A stretch of DNA of 64,000 nt from an uncultured Chlorobiaceae bacterium. Its GTDB lineage: Bacteria; Bacteroidota; Chlorobiia; Chlorobiales; Chlorobiaceae. Location of the stretch: NCBI GenBank assembly GCA_903895195.1, contig CAITSZ010000045.1, positions 62,001 through 126,000 of the forward strand. The letters run 5' to 3'. Below, piece after piece: positions 40,091 to 49,082 of the stretch. Position numbers and translations under genes: made by a program. Within the stretch, counting starts at the first letter, position 1. Each line of letters begins with the position of its first letter. The notes under the pieces were generated by a model. The model ran no database searches, was not told where the DNA came from, and saw only the letters and a list, made by a program, of their open reading frames with translations.

Positions 40091-41242
40091 ATGAAACGAG
40101 AGACTAAAATTATTGGACAATCGGTCCTTATATCCCAGCTCAAACAACTGGCTCTCCAGGTTGCGGAAACCGATATTACCGTTCTGATCATTGGAGAAAC
40201 GGGCTCCGGCAAGGAAGTGCTGGCTCGCTACATCCATGCAAAGAGCCTTCGGGCTGATAAAAGCTTTATTCCGGTCAATTGCGGGGCTATTCCTGCCGGC
40301 ATTCTGGAATCAGAACTTTTCGGCCATGAGAAAGGAGCCTTTACCGGAGCTGTCCAAAGCAGAAAAGGATACTTTGAATCAGCCGACAGAGGTACGATTT
40401 TTCTTGATGAGATCGGAGAAATGCCTCTTGAAACCCAGGTAAAATTTCTCAGGGTTATCGAAACAGGAGAGTTCCAACGGGTTGGCTCATCGGAAACGAT
40501 ATACTCCGACGCCCGCATTATTGCCGCTACGAACAAAAACATGTATCAGGCCGTCGCTGAAAAAAACTTCAGGGAAGACCTTTTTTACCGCCTTCGGAGT
40601 GTTGAGCTGCAGATTCCCCCGCTCAGGGAAAGGGGCAAAGACATTCTGCTGCTTGCCGAAAATTTTGTTCACGAGTTTGAGCGTAAGCATAAAATCGTCT
40701 TTGAAGGGTTCAGCCCCGAAGCTGGCGAAATGCTGATGCGCTACCCCTGGCCGGGAAATGTCAGAGAGTTGAGAAATCTGATTGAATCGCTGCTGGTGCT
40801 TGAAAAAGGAACATTCATCACTCCGGAAATTCTTGAAAAACATCTGGTACAGCGAAACCGCTATAAAAGCCTGGTCCATGATCCTTCAAAATCAGAAAAA
40901 AACGAACTCCAGATCATCTATAGCAGTATCATTCAGCTTCGTCAGGAAATAAGCGATGTCCGCCAGCTTCTGCAACATATAATTCAAACAAGGCCTCACG
41001 TCCCGCTTCTTCTCCCTGATACTTCAGCAATCTCCGGGCCGGTCAGTACAAGCATGAGCAGGGTGGCGGAAGAAAACAATGTTTCACATGAGGCTGAGGT
41101 TTTACACTCCCTTGATGATATAGAGAAAAAATCCATTGCAGATGCACTTGAAATATGTGATGGCAACAAACGGAAAACCGCCAAGGCGCTGGGCATTACT
41201 GAACGAACCCTTTACAGGAAGATTAAGAGTTACGGACTATAG
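40091..41242 (+). CDS. Sigma-54-dependent activator without sensory domain
   Basis: A 383-residue bacterial enhancer-binding protein. The AAA+ domain begins almost at residue 1: Walker A GETGSGKE (35-42), the sigma-54 contact loop GAFTGA (82-87), Walker [10 protein letters not shown] (102-110) and sensor residues around [15 protein letters not shown] Fis-type DNA-binding helix-turn-helix closes the protein ([21 protein letters not shown]). A ~100-residue linker (about 255-335) of uncertain fold precedes it. There is no receiver, GAF or PAS domain, so it is constitutive or controlled by a partner, as PspF is by PspA. The upstream SPOR protein hints at a cell-envelope regulon. Confidence 0.92.
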   Translation: MKRETKIIGQSVLISQLKQLALQVAETDITVLIIGETGSGKEVLARYIHAKSLRADKSFIPVNCGAIPAGILESELFGHEKGAFTGAVQSRKGYFESADRGTIFLDEIGEMPLETQVKFLRVIETGEFQRVGSSETIYSDARIIAATNKNMYQAVAEKNFREDLFYRLRSVELQIPPLRERGKDILLLAENFVHEFERKHKIVFEGFSPEAGEMLMRYPWPGNVRELRNLIESLLVLEKGTFITPEILEKHLVQRNRYKSLVHDPSKSEKNELQIIYSSIIQLRQEISDVRQLLQHIIQTRPHVPLLLPDTSAISGPVSTSMSRVAEENNVSHEAEVLHSLDDIEKKSIADALEICDGNKRKTAKALGITERTLYRKIKSYGL

Positions 41243-41365
41243 AAAGATAGTGCTGAGGAACGAGTGCTGAGTGCTGAGTAGAAAAGGGATAAGTGGGCAG
41301 TTGAAAGCAAGATAGTGGGCAGTTGGCAGTTGGCAGTGGGCAGTTGGCAGGGCTAAAAAAAAGAA
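41243..41365. repeat. Tandem GTGCTGA and GTTGGCA repeat cluster, copy 2
   Basis: After the activator gene come units of GTGCTGA (near 41249, 41264, 41271), then GGGATA, GGGCAG, and repeated GTTGGCA/GTGGGCA units to about 41350, followed by an A run. It shares order and motif with 2755-2800. The number of units differs, as expected of a variable tandem repeat. Confidence 0.7.
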
Positions 41366-41370
41366 GATGA

Positions 41371-41406
41371 GACGGTTCCCTTATTGCATTCGGGATGACG
41401 AAAGAA
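41371..41406. repeat. Dispersed repeat fragment (TTCGGGATGACGAAA type), copy 2
   Basis: GGTTCCCTTATTGCATTCGG followed by GATGACGAAAGAAAG resembles the stretch at 20667-20702. Both are in short gaps at gene ends. Similarity is visible by eye but imperfect. Confidence 0.35.
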
Positions 41407-41427
41407 AGATGGGTCCTTCTCGGGAGA

Positions 41428-43047
41428 TCAGGTTGACAATGTTTTCCTGGATTTCTTTAGAAATGCAATGAGAAACAGCACGCCGGTGATTGCTGCTGCT
41501 GCTTTTGGCAGAAGATCGGGATTGCTTGTATAAAAGGTCAGGCGGCTCTCGAGGGGCACTTCGGCGGTCAATGTTTGCTCCTGCCACCATGGAATTTCAG
41601 CGATTATCCGGCCATATTTATTGATGACGACCGTGAGACCTGTATTGGCGCACCTAGCCATTGCCCTTCGGTTTTCAATACAGCGCAAGGTGCCGATAGC
41701 CAAATGCTGGTATGGGCCGTAGGAGGTTGCATACCAGCCATCGTTTGTGACGAGCGTGAGAACCTCCGCTCCTTTTCGGACAAACTCAGTTACAAGACCT
41801 GGAAAAATGGATTCATAACAGATGATGTTAGCGATCTTAACTTTCCCGTTCCCTGTAGAGTTAAGCTGCATGATGGTTGTGTCACTACCTTTCCCCCACC
41901 CGTTAAGCCCGACAAGGGAAAACGTTAAATGACCGAGCCAGGGAAAATAATCAACATAGGGAACCCGCTCAGCAAATGGAACCAGGCGCATTTTTCGATA
42001 GATCTGAGGAGTGCCATTGCCGGGTTCCAGCAGCATCGAGGCATTGAAAGTGTCGAAATAACGCTTCATCGACTGATCGGTATTCTCAGGATCAGGATGA
42101 GCGGCAGCGGAATAGTAGACAATATCTGAAAAACCGGTCAAGAGAGAGGCATTCCAACCCCGGAGCGACGAGCGAAGGGTTTGAAGATCATCGGCATAGG
42201 CATGATCGAGAATATAAAATGGAATAGCTGTTTCAGGCCACATTACAAGATCTGGCCGATTTTCACGAACTGCCCTGTTGGTCATAGTGTAATAGCGATC
42301 CATTATATCCACACTGTTATTGTGCAGCCATTTTTCATGAGGATCGATATCCGGCTGAACAAGAGTCACCCGAAGCTTTCGACTCCCTGCAGCCGGCAAG
42401 CCATCCTGAGGCATTACAGATGAAGCATAAAGCAACGGAGCGAGGATCATAAGCGCCATGACGGCAACAGAACGAAAAGCATCTTTTCGACTGCCTGTCA
42501 CGGCGAGAACAATCAACACGTTAAACCATACCAGCCAGAAACTTATACCCCATACGCCGGTAAGGTCGGCATACTGAATCATGAGGTTCAAATTAGCCTG
42601 GGAATTCCCGAAAGTAAGCCAACCGAGCGAAAGGTCCTGCTGCATGTAAGCCCATTCCCAGGCAACCCACAAAAAAGGAAGAGAAAAAAGTGCAAAATGG
42701 AAGCCCGCCATTTTTTTTATCGCATAAAAGCCAAAGAGGGGGATGGTCAGAAAAAATGCCTGAGCAAGAATTGTGAGAGCCCCGCCCGGAAATGTAGCAA
42801 GAGTGACCCACCAGAGGCTTATCAGGCAAAACAACAGCATGGCTATATAGACCCGGCGAAACAGCTCCCCCGCTCTCTCCACGTTACGAAGGGAAACAAG
42901 CAGCGGGACAAGGGCAAACCAGGCGAGCAGTTCAAGACGGATAAAGGGATAGGAGGGAAACGATACTCCAAGAAGAACTCCAGTCAAAACGGACGAAGCA
43001 TAGCGGGAATGATCAAGCTGGTTTATTATCCGTGATAAAGAGGTCAT
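41428..43047 (-). CDS. lnt: Apolipoprotein N-acyltransferase
   Basis: Adds the third acyl chain to the N-terminal cysteine of lipoproteins in the inner membrane. 539 residues: an N-terminal set of about 6-8 membrane segments, then a periplasmic nitrilase-fold domain with the catalytic trio segments WPETAIPF (Glu), RKMRLVPFAERVP (Lys) and ICYESIFP (Cys), then a C-terminal anchor (AAAITGVLFLIAFL). It is divergent from fmoA. Its presence implies triacylated lipoproteins, in keeping with a Lol pathway (lolD in the window). Confidence 0.95.
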   Translation of the reverse strand: MTSLSRIINQLDHSRYASSVLTGVLLGVSFPSYPFIRLELLAWFALVPLLVSLRNVERAGELFRRVYIAMLLFCLISLWWVTLATFPGGALTILAQAFFLTIPLFGFYAIKKMAGFHFALFSLPFLWVAWEWAYMQQDLSLGWLTFGNSQANLNLMIQYADLTGVWGISFWLVWFNVLIVLAVTGSRKDAFRSVAVMALMILAPLLYASSVMPQDGLPAAGSRKLRVTLVQPDIDPHEKWLHNNSVDIMDRYYTMTNRAVRENRPDLVMWPETAIPFYILDHAYADDLQTLRSSLRGWNASLLTGFSDIVYYSAAAHPDPENTDQSMKRYFDTFNASMLLEPGNGTPQIYRKMRLVPFAERVPYVDYFPWLGHLTFSLVGLNGWGKGSDTTIMQLNSTGNGKVKIANIICYESIFPGLVTEFVRKGAEVLTLVTNDGWYATSYGPYQHLAIGTLRCIENRRAMARCANTGLTVVINKYGRIIAEIPWWQEQTLTAEVPLESRLTFYTSNPDLLPKAAAAITGVLFLIAFLKKSRKTLST

Positions 43048-43209
43048 CTGAAAAGAAAAAAAGTTAACAACCGGGGAAAAAGAAATAAATTAAACCAATC
43101 AAGAAACCGCAAAGTGCCGAAAGTATAAGATTTTTCAAGGAAACAGATAATCGTATTCAAACATATTTTACTTTAATTATTGATTTTTATTCTTTAAATT
43201 TATTCTAAT

Positions 43210-43223
43210 CTGTTATTTAACAG
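43210..43223 (+). promoter_or_regulatory. Palindrome in the fmoA leader
   Basis: CTGTTATTTAACAG is a perfect inverted repeat (6-bp arms, 2-base centre) 69 bases before the fmoA start, downstream of AT-rich sequence with a TTGATT -35-like box near 43179. It could be an operator or an mRNA 5' hairpin. No family assigned. Confidence 0.45.
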
Positions 43224-43291
43224 GAATAAGCTCCAAGTACTTTCCTGACAAATTTCCAATTTCAACGCCATCAGAAAAAGGAGAACTCACT

Positions 43292-44392
43292 ATGGCTCTT
43301 TTCGGCACTAAAGACGCAACCACTGCGCACTCGGATTATGAAATCATTCTCGAGGGTGGTTCCAGCTCGTGGGGCAAAGTAAAATGCCGGGCGAAGGTTA
43401 ATGTACCGCCGGCCCTACCATTGCTTCCAGCTGACTGTAACATCAAAATCAATGTGAAGCCGCTCGATCCGGCAAAAGGCTTCGTAAGGTTTTCAGCTGT
43501 AATTGAGTCAATTGTTGACAGCACCAAAAACAAGCTTGTTATTGAAGCTGACATTGCCAATGAAACAAAAGAGAGAAGAATTGCTGTCGGTGAAGGCACT
43601 GTTACCGTAGGCGATTTCTCCCACAGTTTCTCCTTTGAAGGCTCCGTTGTAAACCTCTTCTACTTCCGCTCAGATGCAGTCCGCAGAAATGTCCCGAATC
43701 CGATCTACATGCAGGGACGTCAGTTCCATGATATCATCATGAAAGTGCCTCTTGACAACAATGATGTTATCGACACATGGGAAGGCACAATGAGATCTCT
43801 CCAGACAACCGGAGCATTCAACGACTGGATTCGCGAGTTCTGGTTTATCGGACCAGCCTTTACCGCACTGAACGAAGGCGGCCAGAGAATTTCTAAAATT
43901 GAAGTGAACAGCATCGGCACCGAAAGCGGCGAAAAAGGCCCTCTTGGTGTAACAAGATGGCGTTTCTCACATGGTGGATCAGGTATTGTTGATTCCATCG
44001 CACGCTGGGCAGAACTCTTCCCTGCAGACAAACTCACCAGACCTGCTTCAGTAGAAGCCGGCTTCCGTTCAGACTCACAGGGTATTGAAGTGAAGGTTGA
44101 CGGCGATTTCCCTGGCGTTTCAGTTGATGCAGGCGGCGGATTGCGCAGAATCCTGAACCATCCTCTTATTCCTCTGGTTCACCACGGAATGGTAGGCAAG
44201 TTCAACGACTTTACAGTTGATACCCAGCTCAAGATTGTTCTTCCAAAAGGATACAAAGTCCGTTATGCAGCACCTCAGTACCGTTCACAGAACCTTGAGG
44301 AATATCGCTGGAGCGGCGGAGCATATGCCCGTTGGGTTGAGCATGTATGCAAAGGCGGTACAGGACAGTTTGAAGTACTGTACGCTCAGTAA
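43292..44392 (+). CDS. fmoA: Fenna-Matthews-Olson bacteriochlorophyll a protein
   Basis: A 366-residue antenna protein whose trimer carries excitation from the chlorosome baseplate to the reaction centre. The opening MALFGTKDATTAHSDYEI and long stretches match FMO throughout. Histidines that ligate bacteriochlorophyll Mg are in place: H111 (FSHSFSF), H146 (RQFHDII), H290 (ILNHPLIP), H297 and H298 (LVHHGMV). AAGGAG lies at the right distance before the ATG. It is monocistronic, with a long AT-rich leader and a strong terminator, as expected for an abundant protein. It fixes the organism as a green sulfur bacterium. Confidence 0.99.
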   Translation: MALFGTKDATTAHSDYEIILEGGSSSWGKVKCRAKVNVPPALPLLPADCNIKINVKPLDPAKGFVRFSAVIESIVDSTKNKLVIEADIANETKERRIAVGEGTVTVGDFSHSFSFEGSVVNLFYFRSDAVRRNVPNPIYMQGRQFHDIIMKVPLDNNDVIDTWEGTMRSLQTTGAFNDWIREFWFIGPAFTALNEGGQRISKIEVNSIGTESGEKGPLGVTRWRFSHGGSGIVDSIARWAELFPADKLTRPASVEAGFRSDSQGIEVKVDGDFPGVSVDAGGGLRRILNHPLIPLVHHGMVGKFNDFTVDTQLKIVLPKGYKVRYAAPQYRSQNLEEYRWSGGAYARWVEHVCKGGTGQFEVLYAQ

Positions 44393-44412
44393 GACCTTTC
44401 TCTCTCTTTATA

Positions 44413-44443
44413 CAGAAAAACCGGCTTTCCGCCGGTTTTTCTG
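44413..44443. terminator. Bidirectional terminator after fmoA
   Basis: A perfect 13-bp stem CAGAAAAACCGGC/GCCGGTTTTTCTG (44413-44425 and 44431-44443) with loop TTTCC. T runs are on both strands, so it serves fmoA and the convergent MerR gene. Confidence 0.95.
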
Positions 44444-44453
44444 TTTCTGTTCT

Positions 44454-44855
44454 CTACCCAAGCAGGTGAAGAATATCTTCAATCTCCTCTTTTATCTCCT
44501 GCAACAGTATAACCCGGCGTTCATCGACTACAGTATGCCGATTCTTTTCCTTCCCTATCTCTTTCTGGAGTTTTAATATTTCAGTGGTTTTATGATCACC
44601 TTCGGTGTCTTTCAGTACCCCTTTGACAATTTCACTGGCCTTTCCAAGCTTGTAGCCTTTTTCATGCACAAGCTCCTTGATATTGAGAACCATGGCAATA
44701 TCGCGATTGGTATACCGTCTGTTCCCTTTTGTATCGCGGGCTGGAGCTAGTTCATTAAAAAATGTTTCCCAGTACCTCAGGAGGTATGCGGGAATACCGG
44801 CAATTTTACTGACCTCGCCGATGGAGTAGTAGTTTTTTATTGAATCAAATGCCAT
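44454..44855 (-). CDS. MerR-family transcriptional regulator
   Basis: A 133-residue DNA-binding protein with the MerR winged helix (YSIGEVSKIAGIPAYLLRYWE, residues about 10-30 in two parts, and RRYTNRDIAMVLNIKEL) followed by a coiled coil and no effector domain. Small MerR proteins of this kind regulate diverse operons; the target is unknown. It converges on fmoA and is divergent from the MsbA-like exporter, so either or neither may be a target. Confidence 0.88.
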   Translation of the reverse strand: MAFDSIKNYYSIGEVSKIAGIPAYLLRYWETFFNELAPARDTKGNRRYTNRDIAMVLNIKELVHEKGYKLGKASEIVKGVLKDTEGDHKTTEILKLQKEIGKEKNRHTVVDERRVILLQEIKEEIEDILHLLG

Positions 44856-44933
44856 AAAAGAGATATAAGGGTGAGATTTTGTTTTCCCTATTTCTATTAT
44901 ACATTATAGCGGCACTTGAAAAAAATATGACGG

Positions 44934-46685
44934 ATGAAAAATTTACTAAGCCTGAAACCCTACCTGCTCAGGTATAAAAAAAATCTCATTGCAGGTTTTA
45001 TTTACATTATCCTGACAAATCTTTTCGCTGTCATCGGTCCGACATACATTGGACGGGCGATTGATACGATGAACAAACATTTTGAACTCAGGGATGTCCT
45101 TCTGGATGCAGGCCTCTATTTTCTTTATGCGCTGCTGAGCGGGTTTTTTCTCTTTCTTGTACGCCAGAACATTATTGTCGCTTCTCGCCATATTGAGTTT
45201 GACCTGAAAAACGACTATTACACCCATCTTCAAAAACTGCCTCGCAAGTTTTACAATACCACAAGTACCGGTGAACTCATCTCAAGAGGCACCAATGACC
45301 TTAACGCCATCAGAGAGTTTCTCGGACCCGGCATCATGTACTCGCTCAACACCTTTTTCAGGCTTTTTTTTGCACTGATAGCGATGCTTGCCCTTTCACC
45401 CAAGCTGACATTTTTTGCACTGCTGCCTGCCCCGCTCTTAAGCTATTCTGTCTATAAAATCGGCAGCTCCATGCAAAAGCGCTCAAAGAGCATTCAGGAG
45501 AGCTATGCCGCCATTACCAATCTGGTACAGGAGAACCTTTCGGGAATCAGGGTCGTCAAAAGCTTTACCCGTGAGCCTTTTGAAATCAAACGATTTGAAG
45601 CGCTCAACAAAGAGTACTTCCGTAAAAACCTTTCGCTCGGAAAACTTCAGGCACTGTTTTTTGCATTTCTTACCTCGCTTACGGCCATATCGCTGCTTCC
45701 AGTAGTGTGGGTCGGCGGAGTGAGCGTCATAGAGGGAAAAATGAGTGTCGGAGGTATTGCTCAGTTTATCGTCTATGTGTCCATGCTGAGCTGGCCGATT
45801 ATATCTATAGGATGGGTCACCAGTATTATACAGAGAGCAGCTTCGGCCCAGATCAGACTGAATGAGATTTTCAATATGAAACCGGAGAGCACTGTGCCGG
45901 ACGAGGGCAGTGCCGCTGTGGAAAACTTTCATGGAGCAGTGTCATTTCGCAATGTGCACTTTCACTACCCCGGCCATGAGAGTAATCCGATACTCAACAA
46001 CATAACGCTTGACATTGCCGCCGGGTCAAAAGTTGCAATAGTGGGAGCCACAGGTTCGGGAAAGACAACCCTTGTCAATCTGATTCCACGACTCTACGAC
46101 CCGCTGGAAGGCTCTGTACATATTGATAACAGAAACATTACAAGCCTGTCGCTGAAAACGCTGAGAGAACTTATCGGGTTTGTGCCTCAGGTTAACTTTC
46201 TCTTCTCCGACACCATTGAAAACAACATCAACTGGGGCAGTCGGGACAATGATGCTGACGAGGTAATTGAGGCAAGCAGAATAGCGATGCTCTACGATGA
46301 TGTTGAGGAGTTCCCCGATGGATTCCAGACAATGCTCGGAGAAAAGGGCATCAACCTTTCTGGCGGGCAGAAACAGAGGGCGTGCATAGCGAGAGCAATT
46401 GCCTGGAAACCCCGGCTCCTTGTGCTCGACGATGCGCTTTCAGCAGTTGATACTGATACAGAGGCACGTCTCTTTGACGCTCTTCTGCAAAAACTGCCCG
46501 ATACGACCATAATCCTGATCAGCCACAGGATTTCAACAGTTAAAAACTGTGACCGCATCATTGTTCTCAAGGATGGGACAATTGCTGAAAGCGGCACGCA
46601 CGAAGAGCTGTTGCGGCAAGAGCATATTTATGCAGAACTCTATAATCAGCAGTTACTCGAAGAGGAAATACTTTCCATTTCCTGA
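44934..46685 (+). CDS. MsbA-like ABC exporter (fused permease/ATPase)
   Basis: A 583-residue half-transporter with six membrane segments (residues 1-~305) and a C-terminal ATPase: Walker A VGATGSGKTT, Q loop GFVPQVNFLFSDTIENN, signature LSGGQKQRACIARA and Walker B LLVLDDALSAVD, all intact. It works as a homodimer or heterodimer. Substrate could be lipid A, another lipid or a drug. It is divergent from the MerR gene across 78 bases. No second half-transporter is adjacent, so a homodimer is likelier. Confidence 0.92.
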   Translation: MKNLLSLKPYLLRYKKNLIAGFIYIILTNLFAVIGPTYIGRAIDTMNKHFELRDVLLDAGLYFLYALLSGFFLFLVRQNIIVASRHIEFDLKNDYYTHLQKLPRKFYNTTSTGELISRGTNDLNAIREFLGPGIMYSLNTFFRLFFALIAMLALSPKLTFFALLPAPLLSYSVYKIGSSMQKRSKSIQESYAAITNLVQENLSGIRVVKSFTREPFEIKRFEALNKEYFRKNLSLGKLQALFFAFLTSLTAISLLPVVWVGGVSVIEGKMSVGGIAQFIVYVSMLSWPIISIGWVTSIIQRAASAQIRLNEIFNMKPESTVPDEGSAAVENFHGAVSFRNVHFHYPGHESNPILNNITLDIAAGSKVAIVGATGSGKTTLVNLIPRLYDPLEGSVHIDNRNITSLSLKTLRELIGFVPQVNFLFSDTIENNINWGSRDNDADEVIEASRIAMLYDDVEEFPDGFQTMLGEKGINLSGGQKQRACIARAIAWKPRLLVLDDALSAVDTDTEARLFDALLQKLPDTTIILISHRISTVKNCDRIIVLKDGTIAESGTHEELLRQEHIYAELYNQQLLEEEILSIS

Positions 46686-46695
46686 ACACCCGGCA

Positions 46696-47865
46696 TCACT
46701 CACTGATAACCTTAACCTTTGCGGCATTGCCAATCGCCTTTTCTTTGAGTGCCTCTATATCGCAGCCCAACTGATCGGAAGCGAGCGTCACTGCCATTCT
46801 TCTATATGGACGGGTCGTTGGTTTTCCAAAAATCCGAATGTCGGTACGCGGTTCTTTGACGGCCTCGTCTACACCGATGTATTGAGGATTCGTCCCTACA
46901 CTTTGGGCAAGGACTACCGCACTTGCTCCGGCCTGCAATAAGGTGATTTCCGGAATCGGCAAGCCTAACACGGCCCGCGCATGCAGCTCGAACTCTGAGA
47001 GGTTCTGCGTGCCTGCAAGCGTCACCATGCCGGTATCGTGCGGACGAGGTGAGAGTTCAGAAAAATAGAGGCCATCGTCAGCAAGAAAAAACTCAACACC
47101 CCATATCCCTGCTCCGGTGAGGGAACGGGTAACTTTGTCAGCAATCTCCTGAGCTTCTTTTAGATGAGCTTCGCTGATACGACAAGGTTGCCAGCTCTCC
47201 TGATAATCGCCACGCTCCTGACGATGGCCGATTGGAAGGCAGAACAGTGTAGTGCCGTTTTTTTGAGTAACAGTCAGCAGAGTGATTTCCGTATGAAATT
47301 TCACAAAGGATTCAACAATCACTTCAGCGATATCACCTCGCTTGCCGCTTTGTGAATAGTTCCAGGCTTTTTCAATGTCCTCTTCGGATTTTACAGTTGA
47401 CTGCCCCTTGCCCGATGAACTCATCAGCGGTTTTACTACACAGGGAAACCCAACCTCCCTGACAGCGGCCTGCAACTCTTGATGTGTCGATGCGTAACGA
47501 TACTGGGCGGTGCGAAGGCCAAGCTCCATTGAAGCCAGATCTCGTATGGCTTTGCGGTTCATGGTGAAGTTGGCTGCCCGAGCAGAAGGAACTACCTGTA
47601 TTCCCTCTTTTTCATAGTCATAAAATCTCTCGGTGCGAATGGCTTCGATTTCGGGGACAATTATATCGGGCTTGTGCCGGGCTACAATTGTATCAAGAGC
47701 AGTACCATCAAGCATATCAATCACTTCACGCTCATCGGCCACCTGCTGGGCCGGCGCATTATTGTAGCTGTCGACAGCTATCACATAGTGCCCGAGACGT
47801 TTTACAGCAATAACAAATTCCTTGCCCAGTTCGCCGCTGCCCAGAAGCATGATTTTTTTTGACAT
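46696..47865 (-). CDS. purT: Formate-dependent phosphoribosylglycinamide formyltransferase
   Basis: Third step of purine synthesis using formate and ATP instead of formyl-tetrahydrofolate. 389 residues of the ATP-grasp fold: [18 protein letters not shown] at the N-terminus, [43 protein letters not shown] and the C-terminal [16 protein letters not shown]. That last motif is PurK/PurT-like, and EAIRTE with formate-binding context supports PurT. It converges on the ABC exporter with 10 bases between stops. Availability of formate in an anaerobe fits the choice of enzyme. Confidence 0.94.
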   Translation of the reverse strand: MSKKIMLLGSGELGKEFVIAVKRLGHYVIAVDSYNNAPAQQVADEREVIDMLDGTALDTIVARHKPDIIVPEIEAIRTERFYDYEKEGIQVVPSARAANFTMNRKAIRDLASMELGLRTAQYRYASTHQELQAAVREVGFPCVVKPLMSSSGKGQSTVKSEEDIEKAWNYSQSGKRGDIAEVIVESFVKFHTEITLLTVTQKNGTTLFCLPIGHRQERGDYQESWQPCRISEAHLKEAQEIADKVTRSLTGAGIWGVEFFLADDGLYFSELSPRPHDTGMVTLAGTQNLSEFELHARAVLGLPIPEITLLQAGASAVVLAQSVGTNPQYIGVDEAVKEPRTDIRIFGKPTTRPYRRMAVTLASDQLGCDIEALKEKAIGNAAKVKVISE

Positions 47866-47964
47866 TCTTTTGTGTTGTTAATCGTGTTAAAACTTTACCA
47901 TGAAATTACCACTACAGCAGAAATTGGTGAAGTAAGGTGGATAAAAACATTCCAAGCTGCTGCT

Positions 47965-48300
47965 CTATAACCCCAATAAAGTATTCAGCTTATGCAACAC
48001 ATCATCAACTATTGCTTTCGGTAAAGTGCAAATCAACTCCGCTTGCCTGATCTTCCAGTCAAGACTTTTAACCTGATCAGATAACACCGCTCCTTTGATC
48101 TTCAAGCCTTCAGGGAGTAACACTTCAAACGGATACCCTTTAATGCGCGTGGTAACGGGGCAAAGAAGCGCCAAACCAACTCTTGAGTTATACGCAGCAG
48201 GAGAGAGTACCAAGGCAGGGCGACCTCCCGCCTGTTCATGCCCTGCTTGAGGATTAAAGGCAAGCCATACCATATCACCACGATTTGGAATATAAGCCAT
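47965..48300 (-). CDS. mazF: MazF-type mRNA interferase toxin
   Basis: A 111-residue PemK/MazF-fold toxin: MAYIPNRGDMVWLAFNPQ at the N-terminus, GHEQAGGRPALVLSP, and LCPVTTRIKGYPFEVLLP, with GAVLSDQVKSLDWKIR near the C-terminus (RPxLVLSP and DQVKSLDW are family marks). It would cleave mRNA at short motifs. The start at 48300 follows the antitoxin stop by 4 bases; longer upstream readings in this frame overlap the antitoxin and are not supported. Confidence 0.93.
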   Translation of the reverse strand: MAYIPNRGDMVWLAFNPQAGHEQAGGRPALVLSPAAYNSRVGLALLCPVTTRIKGYPFEVLLPEGLKIKGAVLSDQVKSLDWKIRQAELICTLPKAIVDDVLHKLNTLLGL

Positions 48301-48304
48301 AAGA

Positions 48305-48547
48305 TCACCAGGTTTCCTTTGCAACAGCTTCACCTGTATCGAATTCATCATGGAGATTATCTTCAGTGATGCCATTAAGCAGGTGAGCAAGATCCGGTTT
48401 GATAGTGACCATTGGTCGGATAACGAGTTGTCCCTCAACCAAAGAGATATCCACATCAGAATCTTTTTCCAGTTTAGCCTCAAGAGCATAGCTCATCGGT
48501 ATTCTCAACGCAAGACTATTGCCCCATTTCTGAACCTTTGTAAGCAT
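48305..48547 (-). CDS. mazE: MazE-type antitoxin (AbrB/SpoVT fold)
   Basis: An 80-residue protein starting MLTKVQKWGNSLALRIPM, the typical swapped-hairpin AbrB-like DNA-binding N-terminus of MazE, followed by EKDSDVDISLVEGQLVIRPM and an acidic, unstructured C-terminal tail (DEFDTGEAVAKETW) that would bind MazF. GGAGAT before the ATG at 48547 supports the start; a 9-codon upstream extension is less likely. Expected to repress its own promoter. Confidence 0.93.
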   Translation of the reverse strand: MLTKVQKWGNSLALRIPMSYALEAKLEKDSDVDISLVEGQLVIRPMVTIKPDLAHLLNGITEDNLHDEFDTGEAVAKETW

Positions 48548-48747
48548 ACATATCTCCATTTTTTGTTTATACAATGTAGATACTTTTTTCTGCCGGATTA
48601 AGCAAGCAAATTGTTGGTTATACTGCGAAAGAGTATCGTGAGGGAGTAAAGCCTAATGTTGAAAAGCTCTCGGCTCACCGTTCCGAGTAATGATAACCGG
48701 ACGAAAAACAGACTACCTCAGGGAAGCAAGGCAAATTAATAATTGCA

Positions 48748-48761
48748 TTTGCATATGCAAA
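48748..48761 (+). promoter_or_regulatory. Palindrome before the BrnT-like gene, possible operator
   Basis: TTTGCATATGCAAA is a perfect 14-base palindrome 28 bases before the toxin start codon. CopG/RHH antitoxins bind short palindromes, so it is a candidate operator for the module downstream; binding is inferred. Confidence 0.5.
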
Positions 48762-48788
48762 CTGATATACATATTTTGCAAAGAACAG

Positions 48789-49082
48789 ATGAAATTTGAT
48801 GGATTTGACTGGGACAGCGGTAACCGCGCGAAATGTCAAAAGCATGGAGTCTCGATTGCTGAAATCGAAAGCTTGTTTTTAGGAACGCAGTTAGTGGCAC
48901 CGGATACTCTTCATTCCAGCAAAGAACAAAGATTCCGCGCTGTAGGACGGACAATTAATCAGCGTCATTTGTTTATCGTTTTCACGTTGAGAAAAAATGC
49001 TGGCACGCTCCTAATCAGGCCGATTAGTGCGCGATATATGCACACAAAAGAGATACAAGCCCATGAAAAAGAAATTCCCTGA
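48789..49082 (+). CDS. BrnT-family toxin
   Basis: A 97-residue protein of the BrnT (DUF497) RNase-toxin family. It opens with FDGFDWDSGNRAKCQKHGVS and has the C-terminal family block LLIRPISARYMHTKEIQAHE with the usual Arg-rich VGRTINQRHLFIVFTLR between. The ATG at 48789 starts at the conserved FDWD. It overlaps the next gene by 20 bases. Confidence 0.88.
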   Translation: MKFDGFDWDSGNRAKCQKHGVSIAEIESLFLGTQLVAPDTLHSSKEQRFRAVGRTINQRHLFIVFTLRKNAGTLLIRPISARYMHTKEIQAHEKEIP

